Source: CBDESN01 sp965242495
GTDB lineage: Bacteria > Pseudomonadota > Alphaproteobacteria > MPNO01
Length of the DNA: 64,000 bases
Reading direction: 5' to 3'
Assembly: GCA_965242495.1 (NCBI GenBank)
Contig: OZ251446.1
Location: 2,356,001-2,420,000 of the forward strand
Shown here: positions 58,199 through 64,000 of the stretch, piece after piece
How positions within the stretch are numbered: the stretch's first letter is position 1
How the letters are laid out: every line of letters begins with the position of its first letter
Notes under the pieces: model-generated
Told to the model about the DNA's origin: nothing
The model's database searches: none
What the model saw: only the letters and a program-made list of their open reading frames with translations
Translations under genes and position numbers: made by a program

Positions 58199-59953
58199 CT
58201 ACCTGCTCTTCCCGGGCGATACCGGCCAAAGGGACTCCGCCCATTCGGCCATGCGCTCCGCCCGCGCCTCGATGGCCTCGACGTTCCACACTTGGCCGGC
58301 CTCGCGCAGCAGCTCGTCGTTCAGCGCCAGCGTGCTGTGCCCGTCCAGGCGCCTGCGCTTTTCGTTCCAGACCTGGTTCGACATGGCGGCGTTCAACCTG
58401 TCCGTCGTCAGGGTCAAGTTCCCCAGCGTGTGCATCAGCGCGTTGCGGCGATCGGCCCGCTCGGTATCGCCGGGCGCCAGCGGCCAGTGCTCCGCCCACT
58501 CTTGCGGCAGCACATGCTCGATGGTCAGCTCTTCCCCGCCCTTGAATCTTTCCGCGTAGCTCGACCGCAGGCGCAGCTCGAAGGCTTCGAGCGCCATGCG
58601 CGCGAACGACGTGTCGGCTCTCGAGTAGACGGGTCGCGTCCGCACCCCGTCGCGGATCTCGTCGAAGGTCGGCCACCGGCGGCTGGCTGCGGTCTGCTCG
58701 GCCATGCACGTGATCAACGCCTCCTTCGCGGCGTCGCCCCGCCTTCCATGGCTTGCCTGCAGTAATGTGCGTCCGAGCTGGTTCAGCCCGTTGCTCGCGT
58801 ATCGGGCCAGCGCCCGGCGCATCACCAAGGTCTCGATGACCCCGCCCGGCCCGTGCTTGTCGCCGATCTCCTCCATCGTCAGCGAGAGCAGCAGCGGCAT
58901 CAGTGCTCCCGTCCCCAGGCAGCGGTAGCGGTACAGCACGCTGTCGCACGGGGCCGGGTTGGACTCCTCGTCCATGAGCTGGCGGTAGTGCGCTGCGTCG
59001 CTGCGCAGCCGCTCGGCCAAGTGGCGCGGATCTCCGCCAAACACGTCCCGCAGCACGCGCCGGAAGGTGTCGAACACGGTCCCTGCCTTGACTTCCTGCC
59101 GGGTGACCGAGATGAGCCAATAATAGAGGAAGAGCTCCGAGCGCGGCTCGTGTCGTCGGCCTTGGCGGACCTGTTCTTTCCACCACTCCCCCTGTAGGGG
59201 CCAGAGTGCATGGACCTCCTCTGCGGTGGGCGTCTGCCCGGTCTTCTGCCGGATCTGGTCGACCATGAAGTTCTTCGCCAGATCGGTCTGCAGCAGCGGC
59301 GTCCCCCGCGCGTTGAGCGTCTCGAAGATGGCGAACTGGTTGTCGTTCTGCGACAGGTCGACCACCGCGAACTCGAGGCTGCCCTTCAGGTGCTTCTCCA
59401 GGGCTTGTGCGCGATCCGCCATCCGTTCCGGCTCGGCGTCGAGCCACTTGCCCGCCTCCTTGCGGAAGTAGCGATGGGTGGCGCTCAAACGATGCCCGCT
59501 CTCGGCAGCGCCTTCGCTGCCTTCCATGATCTCGCCGAAGGCCGCTTGGTCATCGAGTGTCGGCCACAGCTTGAAGACGTGCTCCGGTTCGTCGAGTGAC
59601 TCCTCAGGGTTCTGGACCAGGAGCTTCACCTTGCCTGCTTCCTTGTGCAGCCCCCGCGACTCCATTTCCCGCCGTACGGCGTCGAGGAGCACTTGCAGCG
59701 TGGTCAGCCGTTGCTGACCGTCCACGACCGTGCGCGTATCCAGATCCCCGACTTGGCTGGGAGACTGCATGAGCACGAGCGCGCCCATGAAGTGCGGAGC
59801 TTCGAGCTCGCTTTCCGCCAGGGCCGTCACGTCGCTCCAAAGGGGCTCCCATTGCTGGCCCTCGTCCCATACGTATCCCCGCTGGTAGGGCGGAACGCTG
59901 TAGCGGATGGGTCCGGCAAACAGCTTGCTGGGCTTGCAGGTGTAGACGTGCAT
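58199..59953 (-). CDS. DUF262/DUF1524 protein (GmrSD-like, putative nucleic-acid defence enzyme)
   Basis: 584 residues from ATG at 59953, chosen because AGGAGG sits 4 nt upstream and the DUF262 motif begins soon after; a longer frame to 60118 would overlap the preceding gene. The N-terminal DUF262 (ParB-like fold) shows VPPYQRGYVW (20-29) and DGQQRLTTL (78-86). The middle has ETLNARGTPLLQTDLAKN. The C-terminal DUF1524 HNH-type nuclease shows TIEHVLPQEW (477-486) and GNLTLT (~511-516). This is the order in the fused GmrSD type IV restriction family, which uses nucleotides to drive cleavage of modified DNA. All key motifs look intact. It lies 23 nt after the partner pseudogene, in one apparent operon. 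Substrate and role in this host are inferred. Confidence 0.85.
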   Translation of the reverse strand: MHVYTCKPSKLFAGPIRYSVPPYQRGYVWDEGQQWEPLWSDVTALAESELEAPHFMGALVLMQSPSQVGDLDTRTVVDGQQRLTTLQVLLDAVRREMESRGLHKEAGKVKLLVQNPEESLDEPEHVFKLWPTLDDQAAFGEIMEGSEGAAESGHRLSATHRYFRKEAGKWLDAEPERMADRAQALEKHLKGSLEFAVVDLSQNDNQFAIFETLNARGTPLLQTDLAKNFMVDQIRQKTGQTPTAEEVHALWPLQGEWWKEQVRQGRRHEPRSELFLYYWLISVTRQEVKAGTVFDTFRRVLRDVFGGDPRHLAERLRSDAAHYRQLMDEESNPAPCDSVLYRYRCLGTGALMPLLLSLTMEEIGDKHGPGGVIETLVMRRALARYASNGLNQLGRTLLQASHGRRGDAAKEALITCMAEQTAASRRWPTFDEIRDGVRTRPVYSRADTSFARMALEAFELRLRSSYAERFKGGEELTIEHVLPQEWAEHWPLAPGDTERADRRNALMHTLGNLTLTTDRLNAAMSNQVWNEKRRRLDGHSTLALNDELLREAGQVWNVEAIEARAERMAEWAESLWPVSPGKSR

Positions 59954-59976
59954 CCTTCCTCCTCGCTCTGACGCTT

Positions 59977-60804
59977 CTATGCCGGTGACCCGGGCAACCG
60001 CGCATGCCCTGGCTCTTCCCAGACCGGCCAGAACCATATTGGCTTCTTCCCGGGTCCTTCCTCTGTCTGGAACCGGCTCATGACGACGATCTTGCTCCAT
60101 TGACTTCTGCCGGCGCATGTTCGCACGCCCTCTTCGATCTGGGCTTGCGCCTCAGTGCCCATCACCCTTTTCGGCGCGATGAGCGCTTCGTCGTCCAGCA
60201 CCAGCCACCATGTCTCGTACTGGTGCGTCCGCGACCCTTTCGCCACCTTCTCGGTCTTCTCCTTGACACATGCCGTCACGCGTTCCGTCAATGTCCTTTC
60301 GAGCATGTGTCCTATGTCCTTTTCCAGCCGGTTGAAGCTCCCTGTTTGTTCGCTCTGAACAGAGTTCAGGACGATTCCCCTTCCGCGCCTCTTTTCTGGT
60401 GGCGCCAGTTGCACCTCCTCCATCCGCTTCTTGCTGGCCAGCGCTTTCTGGGCTTTCTACCGCCAAGTCTTGTCTCCGCGTTTCGGCGGTCCGGGCTCGT
60501 TCGGGTCGTACTCAACCCGCGCGCGCCACTTCGGAGCGTTTCTCTCGGCCATAGCCTTTTCGATGAGCCTCTTCAGCTCCCTCTCGAAAGCTCGCTTCTT
60601 CTCCGCAGGCCAGCCTGTCCCATCGTCCAGGAGCCGGACCTCGACGGCAATGCGCTCTTCTCCGTACTCGATCGTGTAGTCCGGCGGACCTCCTCCCGCA
60701 TCGTTGCCCACATACTCGATCGCTGCCGCCCCGATCTGCTTCAGCCCTTCCCCGACCCGGATCTCGCTGCCCTTCGGTTCCCGACGTCTTTCGTTTTCGT
60801 CGGT
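59977..60804 (-). pseudogene. Nuclease-like partner gene, broken by an in-frame amber codon and lacking a start
   Basis: A single frame from 60804 to the TGA at 59977 is interrupted only by TAG at 60457-60459 (GDKTWR, stop, KAQKALASKKR). The front reads GSEIRVGEGLKQIGAAAIEY, then GGGPPDYTIEYGEERIAVEV, resembling a PD-(D/E)xK-type core (PDY, then EV with Arg where Lys is expected), followed by a charged helix. The second half has TWWLVLDDEALI and QWSKIVVMSRFQ. No ATG, GTG or TTG occurs in frame before GTG 60711, which would cut into the domain. Upstream, GGAGCAAGGA followed by TTGAACCGACGAA looks like a decayed ribosome site and start. About 275 residues if restored. The downstream piece alone could start at ATG 60423 (148 aa). 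The protein family is not recognised. Confidence 0.65.
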
Positions 60805-60829
60805 TCAATTCCTTGCTCCGTCCTCTATC

Positions 60830-61126
60830 CATCGCTCTGTTCAGGATACGCCGAATTCAGGGTCAGTAGCCGGTTCAGCGCATATCTTCTTCGGGTATGT
60901 TTTCGAGCCAGTTATAGGCTGTTGCCGCTGCCTCGTCCAGTGCGGCATGGGCATCTCCCGACCACTTCGGGCGCGCGTTGCAGAGCTTCGTCAGCGTGCG
61001 ATCCTTGAGCGCTTGCGCCGCCGCTGGGTCACGGGCGGCTGGCTGCTTCGGTAGCCAGGAGCTGGTCCGTCCGCCCACTTCACCCACTCGGGCGGATCCA
61101 GTCGGCGGAGATGGCGTCGGGGTCGG
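60830..61126 (-). pseudogene. Remnant of an MmeI-like DNA adenine methyltransferase, C-terminus only
   Basis: Spread over shifting minus frames are pieces matching, in order, the end of large MmeI-type class I DNA methyltransferases: RLDPPEWVKWADGPAPGY (about 61105-61050), then ALKDRTLTKLCNARPKW and AHAALDEAAATAYNW (about 61015-60915), then ALNRLLTLN ending in TAG near 60830. Family members typically have PPEWVEW, LKxRTLTNLYNxRPxWL, AHxxLDxAVxxAYGW and LLALN. At least two frameshifts separate the pieces and everything upstream, including the catalytic domain, is gone. This is a leftover of a restriction-modification or BREX-like gene immediately upstream of the nuclease-like partner. Confidence 0.6.
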
Positions 61127-61316
61127 GCATGGCGGACTCTGGGCGGGATTGCGGAAGCAAGGGAAGGAGAACGGCGCTGTCGGCAACGCCAAATGGCCCA
61201 GTACTGGCTGTATGGGATATGGATGCCGAGACTGCGCTGACGCGCGCCGGAATTGACTCAAATCTGCTTACGGTATGCTTACGGCTTCAAGCACATGACT
61301 GAGAAACAAGAATCGA

Positions 61317-61350
61317 AACCCCTTGAAAACATCTATATTTTCAAGGGGTT
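61317..61350 (-). terminator. Intrinsic terminator of the tRNA-fMet transcript
   Basis: A perfect 13-bp inverted repeat (AACCCCTTGAAAA and TTTTCAAGGGGTT) with an 8-nt loop. On the minus strand it lies 4 nt past the tRNA CCA end and is followed by the T-rich TTCGATTCTTGTTTC. Position and orientation fit termination of the original initiator-tRNA gene. Confidence 0.7.
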
Positions 61351-61354
61351 GGAG

Positions 61355-61399
61355 TGGTTGCGGGGGCAGGATTCGAACCTGCGACCTTCAGGTTATGAG
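61355..61399 (-). other. Attachment site: 3' half of initiator tRNA-Met
   Basis: On the minus strand the 45 bp read CTCATAACCTGAAGG, then TCGCAGGTTCGAATCC, then TGCCCCCGCAACCA: the CAU anticodon loop, 3' anticodon stem, T arm and acceptor 3' strand with CCA of an initiator tRNA-Met. The 5' half is absent; beyond 61399 the sequence is unrelated. This is the duplicated tRNA 3' end left by site-specific integration, and the tyrosine integrase 218 bp away is the likely enzyme. The element therefore occupies the right side, and the intact tRNA should lie at its other end outside the window. Confidence 0.8.
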
Positions 61400-61616
61400 T
61401 TTGCCTATGGATCGGGCGGTCAATCACCGCCTCGTTTGCGCCAGCGGGCGCTTCTATACGAAAATATCCTATATTACAACGTGGTATAGATAGTTGCAAG
61501 CGCTCTCTTCCGCGCCAACGGTGCGCCGGCCCGCGCATGATTTGTAATCCTGGTGATTCCCATGTGATTCCCAATCTGCTATGGTGGTTCCGTTCGAGAC
61601 GCACCAGGGACCTGTC

Positions 61617-62819
61617 ATGCCGGCCCAGATCAAGATCACCAAGCGAACCGTCGACCGGCTTGAGGCCGGAGGCGCGGACACCTTCTATTGGGATGCCGAC
61701 CTCCCCGGCTTCGGGCTGCGCGTCCGTGCTTCGGGGCGCAAGTACTACATCGCCCAGTTCCGCGCCAACGGGCGGTTGCGGAGGATGACGCTCGGCCGGC
61801 ACGGAGCTGTGGCGCCGGAGATCGCTCGGCGGCGCGCCATGGCGCTCATCGCCGAGGCCAAGGGCGGTGGTGATCCGGCTGCCGTTCGCGACGACGGCCG
61901 CAAGGCGGCGACCATGAAGGCGCTCGGCAAGCGGTTTCTGGAAGAGTATGTGCCGGCTCACTGCAAGCCGAGCACGGCCTACGAGTATCGGCGCTCGGTG
62001 GCGCTCTTCATCAATCCCCGGATCGGCTCCCGCAAGGTGGCGCAGATACAGAGGAGCGACATCGCGGCGCTACATCACGACATGCGTTCCACGCCCTACC
62101 AAGCCAATCGGACACTCGGCGTGCTGTCGAAGATGTTCAATCTGGCCGAGCTGTGGGGCCTGCGGCCGGACGGCTCGAACCCCTGCCTGCACGTCAAGCG
62201 CTACAAAGAGGACAAGCGCGAGCGGTTCCTGAACGCGGAAGAGTTCAGCCGGCTCGGGCGGGTCCTCGACGAGATAGCGGCGGACGGCTCGGAGACCCGC
62301 TCGGCGGTGGCGGCAATCCGTCTCCTGATGCTCACCGGCTGCCGTCTCTCGGAGGTCCAGAAGCTGCGCTGGGAGCATGTCGATTTCGACGCCGGCGAGT
62401 TGCGGCTTCCCGACGCCAAGACCGGCGGGCGCGCGGTCCCGCTGGCGCCGTCGGCCGTGAAGCTGTTGGCGGCTTTGCCTCGCGACCCGGACAATCCCTG
62501 GGCGATCGCCGGAAGGAAGCCGGGCGCCCACCTCACCGACCTGCAACATCCCTGGCGGCGCATCCGGGCGCGCGCGGGCCTCGACGACGTGCGCATCCAC
62601 GATCTCCGTCACAGCTTCGCCTCCCGCGCCTTGGCGCTTGGCGAGGGGCTACCCATGATCGGGAAGCTGCTCGGCCACACCCAGGTTCAGACCACGGCGC
62701 GCTACGCCCATCTCGCCCGCGATACCGTCAAGGCTTCCGCCGCACGCATCGGCGACAGCATCGAAGGAAATCTCGTAGATGGTATTGATTGTACCAAACA
62801 TGGTACATATGTTCGGTGA
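61617..62819 (+). CDS. int: Tyrosine-type site-specific integrase
   Basis: 400 residues from ATG at 61617, preferred over ATG 61581 because the family N-terminus begins there (MPAQIKITKRTVDRLEAGG); AGGGA lies upstream. An N-terminal arm-binding DUF4102-like region (FYWDADLPGFGLRVRASGRK) is followed by a core-binding SAM-like domain (STAYEYRRSVALFINPRIGS) and the catalytic domain. Visible catalytic residues: Arg243 (LTGCRLSEVQ), Lys268 (DAKTGG), His328 and Arg331 (IHDLRHSFAS), His354 (LGHTQVQTT) and Tyr363 (ARYAHL), so it looks active. It integrates and excises its element at the tRNA-fMet site next to it. Its 3' end contains the promoter/operator of the toxin-antitoxin pair. Confidence 0.93.
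   Translation: MPAQIKITKRTVDRLEAGGADTFYWDADLPGFGLRVRASGRKYYIAQFRANGRLRRMTLGRHGAVAPEIARRRAMALIAEAKGGGDPAAVRDDGRKAATMKALGKRFLEEYVPAHCKPSTAYEYRRSVALFINPRIGSRKVAQIQRSDIAALHHDMRSTPYQANRTLGVLSKMFNLAELWGLRPDGSNPCLHVKRYKEDKRERFLNAEEFSRLGRVLDEIAADGSETRSAVAAIRLLMLTGCRLSEVQKLRWEHVDFDAGELRLPDAKTGGRAVPLAPSAVKLLAALPRDPDNPWAIAGRKPGAHLTDLQHPWRRIRARAGLDDVRIHDLRHSFASRALALGEGLPMIGKLLGHTQVQTTARYAHLARDTVKASAARIGDSIEGNLVDGIDCTKHGTYVR
62785..62813 (+). promoter_or_regulatory. Promoter and palindromic operator of the toxin-antitoxin operon
   Basis: TTGATT (62785-62790) and TATGTT (62808-62813) are 17 bp apart. Between and overlapping them is TGTACCAAACATGGTACA (62790-62807), a palindrome with 6-bp arms. The start codon of the toxin is 9 nt past the -10, implying a leaderless or nearly leaderless transcript. 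Binding of the HTH antitoxin here for autoregulation is inferred from how HigA-type systems work. Confidence 0.5.
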
Positions 62820-62821
62820 CA

Positions 62822-63178
62822 ATGCCCGAGAAGACCATCGTTGCCCGGTTCTACCGGTTGGCCAGCGGCCGGGAGCCGGTCCGCGAGTGGCTCGCGGGGC
62901 TGCCTCGGGAGGACCGCAGATTGATCGGCCGTGATATCATGGGAGTGGAATTCGGCTGGCCATGCGGTCCGCCGCTGTGCGCACGGCTCACGAACTATCC
63001 CGGGCTTCATGAGGTGCGCAGCAATTTGACAGGCAAGCGGATCGCCAGGGTGTTCTTCGCCGTTTCGAGACAGGACATGGTGCTTCTCCACGGTTTCATC
63101 AAGAAAACCCAGGCGACGCCCCGGAAAGAACTCATGCTCGCCCAGCGTCGGATGAAGGAGTATGACCGTCATGTCTGA
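62822..63178 (+). CDS. HigB/RelE-family toxin (phage-derived Gp49-like)
   Basis: 118 residues from ATG at 62822, 2 nt after the integrase stop. An upstream in-frame ATG at 62789 is less likely because it would lie inside the operator. MPEKTIVARFYRLASGREPV, then VREWLAGLP, the central LTNYPGLHEVRSNL and ARVFFAVSRQDMVLLHGFIK, then KKTQATPRKELMLAQRRMKEY match Gp49-like HigB toxins, which cut mRNA on the ribosome. Length is typical. Toxin precedes antitoxin, the usual order for higBA. Its end overlaps the antitoxin start, implying translational coupling. Confidence 0.88.
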   Translation: MPEKTIVARFYRLASGREPVREWLAGLPREDRRLIGRDIMGVEFGWPCGPPLCARLTNYPGLHEVRSNLTGKRIARVFFAVSRQDMVLLHGFIKKTQATPRKELMLAQRRMKEYDRHV

Positions 63179-63464
63179 GAAGAACCCGCGCGCTGGATCG
63201 ACGCTCGAATCCCTGCTCCGAGAAGACGGCCTCTACGAGGATGCGAAAAACTACGCGGTCAAGTCGGTTCTCGCTTACAAGCTGGCGCGGGCGATGGAAG
63301 CGCAGAGCCTCTCCAAGGCGCGCATGGCCGCGCGTATGGAAACCAGCCGGTCGCAGCTCGATCGTCTTCTCGATCCGGAAAACGAAGGTGTGACCCTGCA
63401 TACGCTGAAGCGCGCCGCAGCGGCCGTTGGGATGCGCCTCGAGCTCGAACTCCGCCAGTCCTGA
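63162..63464 (+). CDS. HigA/XRE-family antitoxin
   Basis: 100 residues from ATG 63162 (97 if ATG 63171 is used; both overlap the toxin's 3' end). The helix-turn-helix is SLSKARMAARMETSRSQLDR followed by LLDPENEGVTLHTLKRAAAA, ending VGMRLELELRQS. The N-terminal part (ESLLREDGLYEDAKNYAVKS) probably contacts the toxin. Expected to neutralise the adjacent HigB-like toxin and repress their common promoter. The pair likely stabilises the integrated element. Confidence 0.88.
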   Translation: MTVMSEKNPRAGSTLESLLREDGLYEDAKNYAVKSVLAYKLARAMEAQSLSKARMAARMETSRSQLDRLLDPENEGVTLHTLKRAAAAVGMRLELELRQS

Positions 63465-63804
63465 CCCGCATTTCTCATTCCGTGAGGCGCATAGGAAGCT
63501 TCGCGCATCGGGCCGCGCGGCGGAGGTTCGATTCCATCACCGCAAACCGTATCGGCGTCGCCCGCGCCATCGCTACCCTGCCATACCACTGCCGTTCCCT
63601 GCGCTGTGGTGCAATTGGGGACAGGCGCCCCCGAGCACCTGCGCGAGCCTTGGGGCGAGCACCTCGACATCACGTCACAACCGGAGCCCCGGCGGCAGGA
63701 GCGCCGGACGCACCGTCCGCGTGGCCGGCGCCGAAGGGGGGGAGCCGGGTGCGGGTTGCATCGGGATGTTCCGGCGGACCGCCGGATCTCCCCCGGGCCC
63801 GCGA
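63465..63804. other. 340-bp stretch with no supported gene
   Basis: Reading frames on both strands give Arg/Pro-rich products without recognisable motifs. No hairpin-plus-T-run or clear promoter was found. It separates two convergent transcription units, the antitoxin on plus and the partial gene on minus. Confidence 0.4.
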
Positions 63805-64000
63805 CTATCGTCCTGAGAGTGCCGGTAGATCCGCCCCTGCTTCGACGGCCAGTGCGATCCCCAAGACGATGTGCAGAGCAAGGAACGTCCACGGGAGCCA
63901 TCGCTCGGTGTGGGTCACGGCGCGATACGACCGGCCCCGGCCCTGCTCCACCAGCCGCCATTCGCACGTGTACGGCGCCGCCGGAAAGTGCCGTTCGATC
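63805..64000 (-). CDS. C-terminal end of an unrecognised, probably membrane-anchored protein (cut by the right edge)
   Basis: 65 codons in one minus frame ending TAG at 63805, starting IERHFPAAPYTCEWRLVEQG, then THTERWLPWTFLALHIVLG and IALAVEAGADLPALSGR. A hydrophobic segment (WTFLALHIVLGIALAV) preceded by charged residues looks like one C-terminal transmembrane helix. No family recognised. Convergent with the toxin-antitoxin genes. Confidence 0.5.
   Translation of the reverse strand, partial: IERHFPAAPYTCEWRLVEQGRGRSYRAVTHTERWLPWTFLALHIVLGIALAVEAGADLPALSGR

Noticed and set aside
60004..61008. A 334-codon plus-strand frame
   Set aside because: It is antisense to the nuclease-like partner gene and the methyltransferase remnant, which show family-like motifs on the minus strand, while this frame shows none.
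61355..61399. A functional tRNA-Met gene
   Set aside because: Only the anticodon-loop-to-CCA half is present; the sequence on the 5' side shows no D arm or acceptor 5' strand.
63275..63967. A 230-codon minus-strand frame near the right edge
   Set aside because: It is antisense to the antitoxin at one end and out of frame with the partial gene at the other; its product is Arg/Ser/Pro-rich with no motif.

Overview
The window is GC-rich DNA (about 70% by eye) and is dominated by two enormous surface-protein genes on the minus strand. A C-terminal outer-membrane beta-barrel ending in Trp, Sec-type signal peptides and the tRNA, toxin and integrase types point to a Gram-negative proteobacterium. 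I cannot place it further; an alphaproteobacterium is a guess.

Layout. Positions 1-16057 hold the first 5,352 codons of a repeat protein that runs off the left edge. It has a signal peptide, about 3,500 residues of alternating SwmB-like and putative-Ig (He_PIG) modules, then Calx-beta-like repeats. Positions 16058-17097 are a scar-like spacer with a short orphan coding fragment, the front of an Acb2/Tad1-hairpin-like gene cut by a repeat, and that double-hairpin repeat. Positions 17098-57566 are one 40.5-kb gene for a ~13,490-residue autotransporter-like adhesin: signal peptide, SwmB-like/He_PIG head, on the order of one hundred ~100-residue Calx-beta-like repeats, an internal second head with a fibronectin III domain, and a C-terminal barrel. 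A single-base loss near 38,105-38,117 splits it into two reading frames. A second copy of the double-hairpin repeat lies upstream in opposite orientation, so the pair brackets this gene.

Positions 58199-61126 are a small, decaying defence-type cluster, also on the minus strand: an intact DUF262/DUF1524 (GmrSD-like) gene, a partner gene with a nuclease-like PD...EV signature that has an in-frame amber codon and no start codon, and the frameshifted C-terminus of an MmeI-like DNA methyltransferase.

At 61317-61399 a 13-bp-stem terminator and the 3' half of an initiator tRNA-Met (minus strand) mark an attachment site. To its right is an integrated element: tyrosine integrase, then a HigB/HigA-type toxin-antitoxin pair with its own palindromic operator, then a gene cut by the right edge. 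Because only the 3' half of the tRNA is present and its 5' side is replaced by element DNA, the element extends rightwards, and the adhesin region lies on the chromosomal side downstream of the tRNA. The whole window reads as accessory DNA layered at a tRNA-fMet hotspot.
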